In this document: one piece after another, positions 17,301 to 26,539 of the stretch
Numbering within the stretch: the stretch's first letter is position 1
Layout of the letters: each line of letters begins with the position of its first letter
NCBI RefSeq assembly: GCF_900187875.1
Contig: NZ_FYEX01000001.1
Span: 1 to 64,000 of the forward strand
From: Polynucleobacter victoriensis
GTDB taxonomy: Bacteria > Pseudomonadota > Gammaproteobacteria > Burkholderiales > Burkholderiaceae
DNA: 64,000 nt
Reading direction: 5' to 3'
Made by a program: the position numbers and the translations under genes
The notes under the pieces: model-generated
Database searches by the model: none
Seen by the model: only the letters and a program-made list of their open reading frames with translations
Told to the model about the DNA's origin: nothing

Positions 17301-17898
17301 CTATGCGATAAGGTAGGGCTGAGCCCATTGGGAATAAATCAATTAGACCACCTCGCAAACTGTATTCACCTGGACGAACAACAGCGCTAACTGGGTCGTA
17401 GCCTGCCTGTTGGAGTTGTAGGCGTAAAGCCATCTCATCAAGCTTGTCACCTTTTTTGAAGAAAAATGTGTGTGCGGCTAAAAAGCTGGGGGGACCTAAT
17501 TTTTGTAATGCTGTGGTCACTGGCATCAAAACAATGTCGCAAGAGCCTGTGAGTAATTCATGCAAAGTAGCTAGACGCTCGGATACTAAATCTTGGTGAG
17601 GTGAAAAGGCGTCATACGGCAGTATTTCCCAATCTGGTAGCAAACGGACTGATAGTTGTGGCGCAAATACGGGGATTTCCTCTTGTAATCTGGCGGCATC
17701 TAGTGCATTGGCACAAATGATGACCATCACAGAGAAAGACTGACGGTGTTCTAAAGCTTGTTGAGCAATTACGGCAGCATCTGCTGAACCGATTAAATTA
17801 TTGATGGTAAAGCGCTGCCCATCCCGTGGTCCGGGTAGGGGGGGTGACCATGTCACGCAACTGGATTTGGCTAAAGAATCAGCCGATAACTTCTGCAT
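14374..17898 (-). CDS. mfd: Transcription-repair coupling factor Mfd
   Basis: Mfd releases RNA polymerase stalled at lesions and recruits UvrA. The 1174-residue protein is full length: UvrB-homology N-terminus (to about 350), RNA-polymerase interaction domain starting VGDPVVHAEHGIGRYQG (near 500), RecG-like helicase with GDVGFGKTEVALRAS, Walker B DEEHRFGVRQKE and LTATPIPRTLGMALEG, then the translocation motif and the C-terminal UvrA-binding D7 domain. The start is supported by a minus-strand TATAAT (17908-17913) 9 nt upstream. It is divergent from ispD with only 25 bp between the start codons. Confidence 0.97.
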   Translation of the reverse strand: MQKLSADSLAKSSCVTWSPPLPGPRDGQRFTINNLIGSADAAVIAQQALEHRQSFSVMVIICANALDAARLQEEIPVFAPQLSVRLLPDWEILPYDAFSPHQDLVSERLATLHELLTGSCDIVLMPVTTALQKLGPPSFLAAHTFFFKKGDKLDEMALRLQLQQAGYDPVSAVVRPGEYSLRGGLIDLFPMGSALPYRIDLFGDEIDQIRSFDPDSQRSLFPVKEVRLLPGHEFPMDEESRTAFRGRWREVFDGDPSRCSIYKDIGLGIPSAGIESYLPLFFETSATFFDYLPMAKGPVWLGIHGELEANIKGFWQDTQQRYNFLSHDSSRPVLDPKQLYLQNDELFALLKNHPRLVLDKNSANDEPTFFQLPDVSVNRKDADPISKLKYLVNNTNSRIIISADSAGRRETIRQLLEENQLKAHQSDSLIDFLVSDAKLGITHSDIHDGFVSQHAKLIVITESELFAASARTRRKGKDKEASNVDTLVKDLSELKVGDPVVHAEHGIGRYQGLILLDVGNGEEEFLHLLYANATTLYVPVQQLQLISRYAGADPETAPLHQLGSGQWEKAKRKAAQQIRDTAAELLNLYAARALRKGHAFEFSAHDYEAFAESFGFEETADQAAAIAAVIQDMTSGKPMDRLVCGDVGFGKTEVALRASFLAVMGGKQVAIMAPTTLLAEQHAETWKDRFADWPVKIVELSRFKTTKEINAALEAMAKGEADIVIGTHKLFSADVKFPRLGLVIIDEEHRFGVRQKEALKSLRAEVDVLTLTATPIPRTLGMALEGLRDFSVIATAPQKRLAIKTFVRRESDGIIREAVLREIKRGGQVYFLHNEVDTIENRKQSLEKLLPEARIVVAHGQMHERDLERVMRDFVTQRANILLCTTIIETGIDVPTANTIIMHRADKFGLAQLHQLRGRVGRSHHQAYAYLTVPDPEALTKQAKLRLDAIQAMEELGSGFYLAMHDLEIRGAGEVLGDKQSGDISEIGFQLYTEMLNKAVKSLKSGKEPDLMAPMEIITDISLGVPALLTNDYCPDVHERLSLYKRLSGVETHEKLIEIREELVDRFGELPEQAQSLFETHRLRLNMSRLGIKKIDANPVQITIQFIPNPPIDPIKIIQLVQTNKRIQLNGQDKLKILPADKEAFMTLTQRLEAIRLLMKHLGDTVVKEETSKT

Positions 17899-17923
17899 AA
17901 GCTAGACATTATAGAATTGGGGT
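17899..17923. promoter_or_regulatory. Overlapping divergent -10 boxes of mfd and ispD
   Basis: In the 25-bp gap the minus strand carries TATAAT (17908-17913) and the plus strand TAGAAT (17912-17917), the latter ending 6 nt before the ispD ATG. The two -10 boxes overlap by 2 bp, so the -35 region of each would lie in the other's coding sequence, and both mRNAs would be leaderless or nearly so. Confidence 0.5.
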
Positions 17924-18667
17924 ATGAATTCAGCACAAACCAGTCAAAAAACCACTCCCGCACTGCATGTCTTGATGCCCTGTGCGGGTACTGGAAGCCG
18001 AATGGGCTTTCAATCGCCTAAGCAGTTTGAGTCTTTGGCTGGTCGCCCGATGGCTTTGCACGCTCTGAATACTTTTTTATCTATGTCAGAAATCAAGACG
18101 ATTTGGGTGGGGGTATCGCCTGAGGCGCAAGAGCTGCCAACAGATAGCTGGCCAAGTGATGCGCGCTTTCATTTAAGTCCTACAGGTGGCGCGACGCGTC
18201 AAGAAACAGTTCTAAATACATTGCGTGCCATGTCTTCTGCTGGAGTTGGTGCCGATGATTGGGTATTAGTTCATGATGCCGCAAGACCTGGTTTAACCAT
18301 CGAAGCTGCAAGACGTTTAATTTTGGCAGTTACAGAGCATGTCTATGTTTCAGGTGGCATTCTGGCTATGCCGATGGCTGATACCTTAAAGTTGATCTCT
18401 ACTCAAAATCCTGAGTGCATTGGCAAAACTTTGCCAAGACAAGGTTTATGGCTAGCTCAAACTCCACAGATGTTCCGCGTTCAGGCATTGAGCGAAGCCT
18501 TAAGTGAGGCTATCCAGAATAAATTTGATGTGACCGATGAGGCGAGTGCCATGGAGAGAGTTGGCTGCGAACCTCTGTTGGTACCTGGCGAGTGGCGCAA
18601 TTTAAAAGTGACATATCCGCAGGATTGGGCTCTAATGGATCAAATACTCAGCATGGGGAATAAGTGA
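17924..18667 (+). CDS. ispD: 2-C-methyl-D-erythritol 4-phosphate cytidylyltransferase
   Basis: IspD makes CDP-methylerythritol in the MEP isoprenoid pathway. The 247-residue protein has the nucleotide-binding start [11 protein letters not shown] and [12 protein letters not shown], the [10 protein letters not shown] block near 115 and the C-terminal KVTYPQDW. ispF starts within the stop codon (TGATG), a classic ispDF pair. See the divergent promoter entry for its start region. Confidence 0.97.
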   Translation: MNSAQTSQKTTPALHVLMPCAGTGSRMGFQSPKQFESLAGRPMALHALNTFLSMSEIKTIWVGVSPEAQELPTDSWPSDARFHLSPTGGATRQETVLNTLRAMSSAGVGADDWVLVHDAARPGLTIEAARRLILAVTEHVYVSGGILAMPMADTLKLISTQNPECIGKTLPRQGLWLAQTPQMFRVQALSEALSEAIQNKFDVTDEASAMERVGCEPLLVPGEWRNLKVTYPQDWALMDQILSMGNK

Positions 18668-19152
18668 TGACGACAGCATCTTTCCGAATTGGCCAAGGCT
18701 ACGATTTACATGCCTTAGTTGCTGGTAGGGATTTGATCTTGGGTGGCGTTAAGATTCCTTGCGATAAAGGTTTGTTAGGTCATTCGGACGCAGATGCCTT
18801 GCTTCATGCCATTACAGACGCCTTATTGGGTGCTGCGGCTTTGGGCGATATTGGTCGACATTTTCCAGATACTGATGAGCGTTATAAAGGCGTTGATAGT
18901 CGTGTTCTTTTAAGAGCAACCTTGTCGCTGATACAAGCTGCGGGTTATCAGGTAGGTAACGTGGATGCCACGATTATTTGCCAGGCACCTAAGATGGCGC
19001 CACACATTCCTGAGATGATCAATAACATTGCCCATGATTTGGGTGTTGCTCCAAGTCATGTGAATGTCAAAGCAAAAACGAATGAGGGTTTGGGGCACCT
19101 GGGTCGAGGTGAGGGTATTGCTGTGCAAGCGATCGTACTCTTATCAAAATAA
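18667..19152 (+). CDS. ispF: 2-C-methyl-D-erythritol 2,4-cyclodiphosphate synthase
   Basis: IspF cyclises CDP-methylerythritol 2-phosphate with release of CMP. The protein (161 residues from the ATG at 18667; a GTG one codon earlier is possible) has the zinc ligands in GQGYDLHAL (Asp13, His15) and the signature [19 protein letters not shown]. The ATG overlaps the ispD stop by one base. A strong terminator follows. Confidence 0.97.
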   Translation: MTTASFRIGQGYDLHALVAGRDLILGGVKIPCDKGLLGHSDADALLHAITDALLGAAALGDIGRHFPDTDERYKGVDSRVLLRATLSLIQAAGYQVGNVDATIICQAPKMAPHIPEMINNIAHDLGVAPSHVNVKAKTNEGLGHLGRGEGIAVQAIVLLSK

Positions 19153-19177
19153 CTCATCGCCATTAATTAAAGACATT

Positions 19178-19206
19178 AAAAAAAACGCCTCTATCGAGGC
19201 GTTTTT
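19178..19206. terminator. Bidirectional terminator between ispF and fkpA
   Basis: Stem ACGCCTC/GAGGCGT (19185-19191 with 19196-19202) is flanked by A-run and T-run, so it serves both converging transcripts. Confidence 0.9.
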
Positions 19207-19223
19207 GCTATTGGTTGAAACGT

Positions 19224-19571
19224 TTAAACGCCCAATAGTTCTACTTCAAATAGCAAAGTAGCGTTTGGTGGAATCACGCCACCAGCACCGTAGGCGCCAT
19301 AGCCTAATTCAGCAGGAATCACCAAGCGACGTGTGCCACCGATTTTCATGCCTTGAACACCTTCATCCCAACCTTTAATAACCATGCCACCACCCAAAGG
19401 AAATTCAAATGGGTCATTGCGATCTTTGCTTGAGTCAAATTTTTTGCCAGCTTGACCATTTTCATAAAGCCAACCTGTGTAGTGCACAGACACGTACTGC
19501 CCTTTTTTAGCTTCCTCGCCGCTACCAACAACGGTATCTTCGTATTGCAAACCTGATGGGGTTGTAATCAT
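19224..19571 (-). CDS. FKBP-type peptidyl-prolyl isomerase
   Basis: A 115-residue single-domain FKBP without a signal peptide, hence cytoplasmic. The conserved core [20 protein letters not shown], then [19 protein letters not shown] and [14 protein letters not shown], is complete, including the aromatic pocket residues. Its start overlaps the mscL stop by 4 bp (ATGA), so the two are co-translated. Confidence 0.95.
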   Translation of the reverse strand: MITTPSGLQYEDTVVGSGEEAKKGQYVSVHYTGWLYENGQAGKKFDSSKDRNDPFEFPLGGGMVIKGWDEGVQGMKIGGTRRLVIPAELGYGAYGAGGVIPPNATLLFEVELLGV

Positions 19572-20014
19572 TTCAATTCCTTATTTTTCAAACTATCTCT
19601 AATTTCTCTTAACAACTGAATATCTTCAGGAGTCGATGGTGGTACGTTACTTGTTTCTGATTCGTCTTGTAGTTTAATGCGATTGATGATTTTGACCATC
19701 TGAAAGATGATGAAAGCCAATAAAACAAAATTAAGTGTAATAGTTAAAAAACTGCCATAGGCAAATAAAGGAACACCTGTTTTTTTGAGTGCATCTAAGG
19801 TCATGGGCACATTCTCTGGGGCATGGCCTAAAACAATAAATAGGTTAGAAAAATCTAATTTACCGCCAATCAGCCAAGCAATGATGGGCATGATCACATC
19901 GCCCACTAAAGAGTCGACGATCTTAGAAAAAGCGCCACCGATGATGACACCCACTGCTAGATCAATCACATTACCTTTAATGGCAAAAGCACGAAATTCT
20001 TGAAGCATTTTCAT
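19568..20014 (-). CDS. mscL: Large-conductance mechanosensitive channel MscL
   Basis: MscL opens under membrane tension to release osmolytes. The 148-residue protein has the amphipathic N-terminus [21 protein letters not shown]1 (about 17-45, with [13 protein letters not shown]), a periplasmic loop, TM2 (about 85-115) and a charged C-terminal bundle helix (LLREIRDSL). Length is within the family range. It is the first gene of a two-gene operon with the FKBP. Confidence 0.96.
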   Translation of the reverse strand: MKMLQEFRAFAIKGNVIDLAVGVIIGGAFSKIVDSLVGDVIMPIIAWLIGGKLDFSNLFIVLGHAPENVPMTLDALKKTGVPLFAYGSFLTITLNFVLLAFIIFQMVKIINRIKLQDESETSNVPPSTPEDIQLLREIRDSLKNKELK

Positions 20015-20323
20015 GAAGGTTTCCTTAAAGCAAATTTTCTTTAACCATAGTTTATAGGCATCGTTGGGCCCGCACTCTAGAGCTATTTGTCTTTGGCTAA
20101 TTTAAAGAAATGACATTTTTAGGCAATTAATCCAGTGAGTAGGGCTTCATGATGGAGACTAAGTCTTTGTTTTCTCGTGGTTTAAGCACTTTTGGAGGAG
20201 CTTAATTACCTGTCATCATGTAGAATAGTGAGCTTTTGTAATGTTGTACCAAAGGCGGGGATTAGAGGCTTTCGTTGAAGTCCTGATTCACCTCCATTTT
20301 TTTAGCTTAAACGGGATACCAGC
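20015..20323. other. 309-bp gap between divergent mscL and tig
   Basis: I see no gene here. The region must hold promoters in both directions. TAGAAT (20221-20226) is a fair -10 candidate for tig, giving a leader of about 90 nt, but without a good -35. The leader segment 20240-20310 is GC-richer than its surroundings, and I could not assign it a structure. Confidence 0.4.
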
Positions 20324-21655
20324 ATGTCTGTAACGATTGAAAACCTCGGCAATTTAGACCGTAAAATTACTCTAAGCTTTCCAAAAGCTGATACTGACAA
20401 AGCACGCGCTGCGCGCTTACAAAAATTATCTAAGACAGTCAAAATGGCTGGCTTCCGTCCAGGTAAGGTTCCCATGAAAATGGTTGAAGCCCAGTACGGT
20501 ATGCAAGTTGATTTCGAAGTTCAGTTTGATCACGCATCTAACTTGTTTTATGAAATCAGCAAAAAAGAATCTTTAAAAATTGCTGGTCAACCACGTCTTG
20601 AGCCTAAGAGCGATATGACTGCTGATCCAGTGGTTTATGACGCAACTTTTGAAGTTTTCCCAGAAGTTACTATTGGCGATTTGTCAAAAGTTGAAATTAC
20701 TCGCAACACCACTGATGTGAATGATGCAGAAATTGATAAAACTTTAGAGATTTTGCGCAAACAACGCGTTCACTACCATGTACGTGGTGAAGAGGGTGCG
20801 CATGGTAATGGCGGTGCTAATACCGCTGCTCAGACTGGCGACCAAGTTACCGTTGATTTTGTAGGCAAGATTGATGGTGTTGAGTTTGCAGGCGGTAAGG
20901 CAGAAAACTTCTCATTCGTATTGGGTGAAGGTCGCATGTTGCCTGAATTCGAGAATGCTGCACTAGGTCTGAAAGCTGGCGAGTCAAAGACTTTCCCATT
21001 GGCTTTCCCTGCTGACTATCACGGTAAAGATGTTGCAGGTAAAACAGCTGACTTTACGATCACGATGAATAAAGTTGAGTGGCCTCATTTGCCAGAAGTG
21101 AATGATGATTTTGCTAAATCATTGGGCGTTGCAGAAGGCGTGGCTAAGATGCGTGAAGAAATTCGCACTAATTTGACTCGTGAAGTAACGCGTCGCACAC
21201 AAACCTTGCTAAAGAGCCAAGTAATGGAATCTTTAACAAAAGTATGTGAAATGGCTGTACCTAAAGGTTTGGTTGCTCAAGAGCAAGAGCGTTTGATTGC
21301 AAATGCTCGCCAAGACTTGGCGGCTCGCGGTGTGCCAAATGCCAAAGATGCTCCAATTCCTGCTGAGTTGTTCACTGCGCAAGCTGAGCAACGCGTGAAA
21401 TTAGGTTTGATTTTGAATGAGTTGGTAAAACAACAAAATTTAGAAGCTAAGCCAGAACAAATTAAGGCTGAGATTGAAGAGCAGTCTGCTAGCTACGAAG
21501 ATCCAAAAGAAGTGATGCGTTGGTATTACAGCGATCCTAAGCGTTTGGCTGATGTAGAAGCATTGGTTCTTGAAAATAATGTTGTTGCATATGTAACAGG
21601 TCTAGCCAAAGTGACAGAAAAAGCAGTAAGCTTTGAAGAACTAAGCAAGATGTAA
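20324..21655 (+). CDS. tig: Trigger factor
   Basis: This ribosome-bound chaperone with prolyl isomerase activity is 443 residues and full length. The N-terminal ribosome-binding domain contains [12 protein letters not shown] (about 45-56), matching the GFRxGKxP signature. The FKBP domain (about 150-245) follows, then the C-terminal chaperone arms. A Gly/Ala/Asn-rich insertion ([11 protein letters not shown], about 163-173) just before the FKBP domain is longer than usual. clpP follows after 34 bp: tig-clpP-clpX is the conserved proteostasis order. Confidence 0.97.
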   Translation: MSVTIENLGNLDRKITLSFPKADTDKARAARLQKLSKTVKMAGFRPGKVPMKMVEAQYGMQVDFEVQFDHASNLFYEISKKESLKIAGQPRLEPKSDMTADPVVYDATFEVFPEVTIGDLSKVEITRNTTDVNDAEIDKTLEILRKQRVHYHVRGEEGAHGNGGANTAAQTGDQVTVDFVGKIDGVEFAGGKAENFSFVLGEGRMLPEFENAALGLKAGESKTFPLAFPADYHGKDVAGKTADFTITMNKVEWPHLPEVNDDFAKSLGVAEGVAKMREEIRTNLTREVTRRTQTLLKSQVMESLTKVCEMAVPKGLVAQEQERLIANARQDLAARGVPNAKDAPIPAELFTAQAEQRVKLGLILNELVKQQNLEAKPEQIKAEIEEQSASYEDPKEVMRWYYSDPKRLADVEALVLENNVVAYVTGLAKVTEKAVSFEELSKM

Positions 21656-21689
21656 TCAAGCTGACTGATACCCTGGAGACCATAACAAT

Positions 21690-22310
21690 ATGAGCAATAT
21701 CAATAACAGCGCACTCGATACCCAAGCCTTGGGACTTGTTCCAATGGTGGTTGAGACTTCTGGTCGTGGTGAGCGTGCGTATGACATTTACTCTCGCTTA
21801 TTAAAAGAACGTGTTGTGTTCTTGGTTGGCGAGGTAAATGACCAAACAGCTAATTTGGTGATTGCTCAATTGCTTTTCTTGGAAAGTGAAAATCCAGAGA
21901 AAGACATTTCCTTGTACATCAACTCTCCAGGTGGCTCGGTATCTGCTGGTTTAGCAATTTATGACACGATGCAGTTTATTAAGCCTGATGTGAGCACCTT
22001 ATGTATGGGTTTGGCCGCTAGTATGGGTGCATTCTTATTAGCAGCTGGTACAAAGGGTAAGCGTTTTTCTTTGCCAAACTCACGCGTGATGATTCATCAA
22101 CCTTTGGGTGGTGCACGTGGTCAAGCCTCTGATATTGAGATTCAAGCCCGCGAAATTTTGTATTTGCGTGAGCGTTTGAATAAAGTTCTGTCAGATCGTA
22201 CAGGTCAAACAATTGAAACAATTGCCAAAGACACAGACCGTGACAACTTTATGTCTGCAGAGCAGGCTAAAGAGTACGGTTTGATTGATCAAGTCATCGA
22301 AAAGCGCTAG
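21690..22310 (+). CDS. clpP: ATP-dependent Clp protease proteolytic subunit
   Basis: This 206-residue serine peptidase forms the ClpP barrel. Ser111 in [11 protein letters not shown] and His136 in MIHQPLGG are the catalytic pair. The N-terminal [25 protein letters not shown] is the usual propeptide/mature junction region. SD CTGGAG precedes the ATG. clpX is 29 bp downstream. Confidence 0.98.
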   Translation: MSNINNSALDTQALGLVPMVVETSGRGERAYDIYSRLLKERVVFLVGEVNDQTANLVIAQLLFLESENPEKDISLYINSPGGSVSAGLAIYDTMQFIKPDVSTLCMGLAASMGAFLLAAGTKGKRFSLPNSRVMIHQPLGGARGQASDIEIQAREILYLRERLNKVLSDRTGQTIETIAKDTDRDNFMSAEQAKEYGLIDQVIEKR

Positions 22311-22339
22311 AACTTAATCATTCATCCAGATCAATATTT

Positions 22340-23629
22340 ATGAGCGATACAACTACTTCAACAGAGAAGCCACTTTATTGCTCGTTTTGTGGCAAAAGCC
22401 AGCATGAAGTAAAAAAACTGATTGCGGGTCCATCAGTATTCATTTGTGATGAGTGTATTGATTTATGCACGGACATCATTACTGAAGAGGTTGGTAAGTT
22501 ACCTGAGGCAGACCCACGTGAAGGTTTGCCGACACCACATGAGATTCGTTCAAGCTTAGACCAATATGTGATTGGTCAAGACCATGCCAAGAAGCAATTA
22601 GCTGTAGCGGTTTATAACCACTATAAGCGCTTAAAGCACATTGAAACTACTGGCTCAGGCAAGAATAAGAAAACTATTCATAACGGCGTTGAGTTAGCTA
22701 AGAGCAATATTCTTTTGATTGGCCCAACAGGTTCAGGCAAAACTTTATTGGCTCAAACTTTAGCAAGATTATTAGATGTGCCATTTGTGATTGCTGATGC
22801 AACCACTTTGACTGAAGCTGGTTATGTTGGTGAGGATGTCGAGAACATTATTCAGAAGCTTTTACAAGCTTGTGACTACAACGTTGAAAAAGCGCAGAAG
22901 GGCATTGTTTACATTGATGAGATCGATAAGATTTCACGTAAATCAGACAACCCATCAATCACACGTGATGTATCAGGTGAGGGTGTTCAACAGGCTTTAT
23001 TGAAGTTAGTTGAAGGCACCATGGCTTCAGTGCCACCACAAGGCGGTCGTAAGCACCCTAATCAAGATTTCTTGCAAGTTGATACAACGAATATTCTTTT
23101 CATCTGCGGTGGTGCATTTGATGGTTTAGAAAAAGTTATTCAACAGCGTACTGTGACTGCTGGTATTGGTTTTGGTGCTCAAGTACGCGGTAAAGACGAT
23201 CGCTCTATATCTGAGTTATTACAAGAGGTTCAAACAGAAGACTTGATCAAGTTTGGCTTGATTCCTGAGTTGATTGGTCGTTTACCTGTTGTGGCAACCT
23301 TAGCTCAGCTAGATGAAGCGGCTCTCGTTCAAATCCTCACAGAACCTAATAATGCTTTGGTAAAGCAATACCAAGCCTTATTAGATATGGAAGGTGTGGA
23401 GCTAGAGGTTCGCCCTAATGCTTTAAGTGCAATAGCGAAAAAGGCAATTGCTAGAAAAACTGGCGCACGTGGTTTGCGATCAATCATTGAGCATGCACTG
23501 ATGGACGTGATGTATGACTTACCTAGTCTTGAGAACGTGCAACGTGTGGTGATAGATGAGAGCACCATTAACGGTGACGGTAAGCCACTTATGCTTTACC
23601 AAGAGGCGTCAGAAAAAGCAGCTTCTTAA
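22340..23629 (+). CDS. clpX: Clp protease ATP-binding subunit ClpX
   Basis: This AAA+ unfoldase feeds ClpP. The 429-residue protein has the N-terminal C4 zinc finger (Cys14, 17, 36, 39), Walker A GPTGSGKT (about 129-136), Walker B YIDEIDK, an IGF-type ClpP-binding loop (GIGFGAQ) and the sensor region [10 protein letters not shown]. It is the last gene of the tig-clpP-clpX unit, closed by a strong terminator. Confidence 0.98.
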   Translation: MSDTTTSTEKPLYCSFCGKSQHEVKKLIAGPSVFICDECIDLCTDIITEEVGKLPEADPREGLPTPHEIRSSLDQYVIGQDHAKKQLAVAVYNHYKRLKHIETTGSGKNKKTIHNGVELAKSNILLIGPTGSGKTLLAQTLARLLDVPFVIADATTLTEAGYVGEDVENIIQKLLQACDYNVEKAQKGIVYIDEIDKISRKSDNPSITRDVSGEGVQQALLKLVEGTMASVPPQGGRKHPNQDFLQVDTTNILFICGGAFDGLEKVIQQRTVTAGIGFGAQVRGKDDRSISELLQEVQTEDLIKFGLIPELIGRLPVVATLAQLDEAALVQILTEPNNALVKQYQALLDMEGVELEVRPNALSAIAKKAIARKTGARGLRSIIEHALMDVMYDLPSLENVQRVVIDESTINGDGKPLMLYQEASEKAAS

Positions 23630-23640
23630 GAGCCTACTCT

Positions 23641-23656
23641 CTACTAAATTTAGTAG
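23641..23656. repeat. 16-bp perfect palindrome after clpX
   Basis: CTACTAAATTTAGTAG lies between the clpX stop and the terminator. It could be a second weak hairpin or an operator; there is no further evidence. Confidence 0.4.
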
Positions 23657-23675
23657 TAAATCGATTTTTTAGAGT

Positions 23676-23702
23676 AAAAACCCCCTAAATAGGGGGTTTT
23701 TT
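23676..23702 (+). terminator. Terminator of tig-clpP-clpX
   Basis: ACCCCCT AAAT AGGGGGT stem-loop (core 23681-23696) is flanked by AAAA and followed by a run of six T. Confidence 0.92.
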
Positions 23703-23784
23703 GTTATTTCCAGTCCAAAATAATCTCTATATCGCCCAAGAAAACACCAAAAAATGCTTTTTTTCGCATTTTTCTTAGTTTTTA

Positions 23785-23814
23785 CCCTTGTTTTTGATTA
23801 AAACAGCCCCAAAT
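23785..23814 (+). promoter_or_regulatory. Sigma32 (RpoH) heat-shock-type promoter of lon
   Basis: CCCTTGTTT (23785-23793) resembles the -35 consensus CCCTTGAA and is followed after 13 nt by CCCCAAAT (23807-23814), close to the -10 consensus CCCCATNT. Spacing and position (about 50 nt before the lon ATG) agree with known lon regulation by RpoH in proteobacteria. Confidence 0.65.
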
Positions 23815-23868
23815 TCGATGTATTCTTACTCTGTAGGAAAATACAAACACACATTTTGGAGATAAACC

Positions 23869-26295
23869 ATGCCTGGTGACTTGTTACTTCCTTCTGAACC
23901 CATCCAGCTGCCATTGTTGCCGCTAAGAGATGTGGTGGTGTTCCCGCACATGGTGATTCCATTGTTCGTGGGTAGACCAAAATCTATCAAAGCTTTAGAA
24001 GCCGCTATGGAAACCGGTAAGAGTGTTTTGCTAGTTGCGCAAAAAGCAGCCGCAAAAGATGAGCCGGAAGTAGAAGATTTGTATACAGTGGGTTGTATTG
24101 CAAAAATTCTACAAATGCTTAAGTTGCCAGACGGAACGGTCAAGGTTCTTGTTGAGGGTACTCAGCGTGCGGACGTTAGCAATGTGGAAGATAGCTTAGA
24201 GTATTTCATGTGCGATGCAACGCCTCAAGCGATTTCAAGTACTGAAGTACCGGAGATTGAGGCGCTGCGCCGCGCAGTCGTTTCTCAGTTTGATCAATAC
24301 GTCAAACTCAACAAAAAGATTCCTCAAGAAATTTTGGCAACGCTGCAAGGCATTGATGATGCTGGTCGCTTAGCTGACACTATTTGCTCACACTTGCCAA
24401 TCAAGTTGGACCAAAAGCAAAAGTTGCTTGAACTACCAACAGTGGTTGAGCGTTTGGAAGCTATTTTGGCGCATCTTGAGAGTGAGATTGATATCTTGCA
24501 AGTTGAAAAACGTATCCGTGGACGTGTTAAGCGTCAAATGGAGAAGAGTCAACGCGAGTATTACTTGAATGAACAAGTAAAAGCCATTCAGAAAGAATTG
24601 GGCGAAGGCGAAGAGGGTGCAGATATCGAGGAGCTCGATAAACGCATCAAAGCCGCGAAGATGCCTAAAGAAGCATTGAAAAAAGCTGAATCTGAAATGA
24701 AGAAGCTAAAGTTGATGTCGCCGATGTCAGCAGAAGCTTCTGTGATTCGTAATTACATCGAAACATTGGTGAACTTGCCTTGGAAGAAGAAGAGCAAAGT
24801 TAATAATGATTTAACCAATGCAGAGAAAGTTCTTAATGAAGACCACTACGGTCTTGATAAAGTTAAAGAGCGTATTTTGGAGTATCTCGCTGTTCAACAA
24901 CGCGTTGATAAAGTGAAGGCGCCGATTCTTTGTTTGGTCGGGCCTCCTGGTGTGGGTAAAACATCATTGGGTCAATCAATTGCTCGCGCTACTAATCGCA
25001 AGTTTGTGCGTATGGCATTGGGTGGCGTGCGTGATGAATCAGAAATTCGTGGTCATCGTCGCACCTACATTGGTTCAATGCCAGGCAAAATTTTGACGAG
25101 TCTCACCAAAGTAGGTGTGCGTAATCCATTATTCCTCTTAGATGAAATCGACAAGATGGGTATGGATTTCCGTGGTGACCCTGCTAGTGCTATGTTGGAA
25201 GTGTTGGATCCAGAGCAAAACCATACTTTCCAAGATCACTATGTAGAAGTTGATTACGACTTATCAGATGTGATGTTTGTTGCAACATCTAATTCGCTAA
25301 ATATTCCAGGCCCTTTGTTGGATCGTATGGAAGTGATCCGTTTGGCGGGCTATACAGAAGACGAAAAGACGCATATCGCCATGAGCTATTTATTGCCTAA
25401 GCAAATTAAAGGCAATGGTTTGAAGGCGGGAGAAATTGCAGTTGATGAGTCGGCTGTGCGCGACATTATTCGTTACTACACTCGTGAAGCGGGTGTGCGT
25501 GCGTTAGAGCGTGAGATCAGCAAAATTTGCCGAAAAGTTGTTAAGTTGTTACTTTTGAAGAAAGAGGCGGCACCTATTAAGGTGGACAGCTCTAACCTCG
25601 ATAAGTTCTTATCAGTGCGCCGTTATGACTTTGGTTTAGCAGCGAAGAAAAACCAAGTGGGGCAAGTAACTGGTTTGGCTTGGACAGAAGTAGGTGGTGA
25701 TTTGTTAACCATTGAAGCCGCAGTGATGCCTGGTAAAGGCAACACCATTAGAACTGGTTCGCTTGGTGACGTGATGAAAGAGTCAGTCGAGGCTGCTCGT
25801 TCGGTGGTGCGTTCACGTGGTCGCAAGCTGGGTATTGCTGAAGAAGCTTTTGAAAAGAAAGACATTCACATTCACTTCCCAGAAGGTGCAACACCAAAAG
25901 ACGGTCCATCAGCGGGTATTGCAATCACTACAGCGTTGGTATCTGTTCTAACTGGTACTCCAGTGAGAGCTGATGTCGCAATGACAGGTGAAATCACTTT
26001 GCGTGGCGAAGTGTTGCCAATCGGTGGCTTGAAAGAAAAGCTACTGGCAGCTCATCGTGGTGGAATTAAGTTGGCTTTGATTCCTGAAGAAAATGTCAAA
26101 GATTTAACTGATATTCCTGATAACGTGAAGAATGCAATTGAAATTGTTCCAGTGCGTTGGATTGATAAGGTCTTGGAGTTGGCGCTTGAAAAAATGCCAG
26201 AGCCATTGCCTGAGTTAACTCCGGAAGAAATTGCTAAAGCAGCAGAGGCAAGTAAGACTGCCCAAGCTACTTCTGGCGACGTCTTGAAGCACTGA
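23869..26295 (+). CDS. lon: ATP-dependent protease Lon
   Basis: The 808-residue LonA has all three domains: N-terminal substrate domain ([19 protein letters not shown]), AAA+ module with GPPGVGKT (about 358-365) and FLLDEIDKM, and the C-terminal Ser-Lys protease with [10 protein letters not shown] (Ser near 680) and the Lys about 40 residues later. It degrades misfolded and regulatory proteins in the cytoplasm. It has its own sigma32-like promoter and is separated from clpX by a terminator. SD TGGAGA precedes the ATG. Confidence 0.98.
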   Translation: MPGDLLLPSEPIQLPLLPLRDVVVFPHMVIPLFVGRPKSIKALEAAMETGKSVLLVAQKAAAKDEPEVEDLYTVGCIAKILQMLKLPDGTVKVLVEGTQRADVSNVEDSLEYFMCDATPQAISSTEVPEIEALRRAVVSQFDQYVKLNKKIPQEILATLQGIDDAGRLADTICSHLPIKLDQKQKLLELPTVVERLEAILAHLESEIDILQVEKRIRGRVKRQMEKSQREYYLNEQVKAIQKELGEGEEGADIEELDKRIKAAKMPKEALKKAESEMKKLKLMSPMSAEASVIRNYIETLVNLPWKKKSKVNNDLTNAEKVLNEDHYGLDKVKERILEYLAVQQRVDKVKAPILCLVGPPGVGKTSLGQSIARATNRKFVRMALGGVRDESEIRGHRRTYIGSMPGKILTSLTKVGVRNPLFLLDEIDKMGMDFRGDPASAMLEVLDPEQNHTFQDHYVEVDYDLSDVMFVATSNSLNIPGPLLDRMEVIRLAGYTEDEKTHIAMSYLLPKQIKGNGLKAGEIAVDESAVRDIIRYYTREAGVRALEREISKICRKVVKLLLLKKEAAPIKVDSSNLDKFLSVRRYDFGLAAKKNQVGQVTGLAWTEVGGDLLTIEAAVMPGKGNTIRTGSLGDVMKESVEAARSVVRSRGRKLGIAEEAFEKKDIHIHFPEGATPKDGPSAGIAITTALVSVLTGTPVRADVAMTGEITLRGEVLPIGGLKEKLLAAHRGGIKLALIPEENVKDLTDIPDNVKNAIEIVPVRWIDKVLELALEKMPEPLPELTPEEIAKAAEASKTAQATSGDVLKH

Positions 26296-26310
26296 TTAAA
26301 ACAGTAAGAC

Positions 26311-26347
26311 CCTGGCACAAGTGGTGTAAAAAACTATTTGTGTCAGG
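26311..26347. repeat. Inverted repeat after lon
   Basis: CCTGGCACAA (26311-26320) pairs with TTGTGTCAGG (26338-26347) with one G-U pair. No T-tract follows, so this is not a standard terminator; it may stabilise the lon mRNA 3' end or act with Rho. Confidence 0.4.
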
Positions 26348-26419
26348 ACAAACATTAACTCAAAAGTTGAAAAAATTTGCAGTGAAGGTGAAGGTGCTGT
26401 ATACTCTCGTCTTCTCTGT

Positions 26420-26495
26420 GGGTGCTTAGCTCAGTTGGTAGAGCGTCGCCCTTACAAGGCGAATGTCGGGAGTTCGACCCTCTCAGCACCCACCA
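26420..26495 (+). tRNA. tRNA-Val(TAC)
   Basis: A complete cloverleaf: acceptor GGGTGCT/AGCACCC, D-arm GCTC...GAGC, anticodon stem TCGCC/GGCGA with loop CTTACAA (anticodon TAC, reading GUA and probably GUG and GUU), T-arm GGGAG-TTCGACC-CTCTC, and an encoded CCA end. The position between lon and ppiD is conserved in related betaproteobacteria. Confidence 0.97.
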
Positions 26496-26539
26496 CAGAT
26501 TTCTTCTGACTTTTTCTACGTCAAACCTACCAAAAATCC

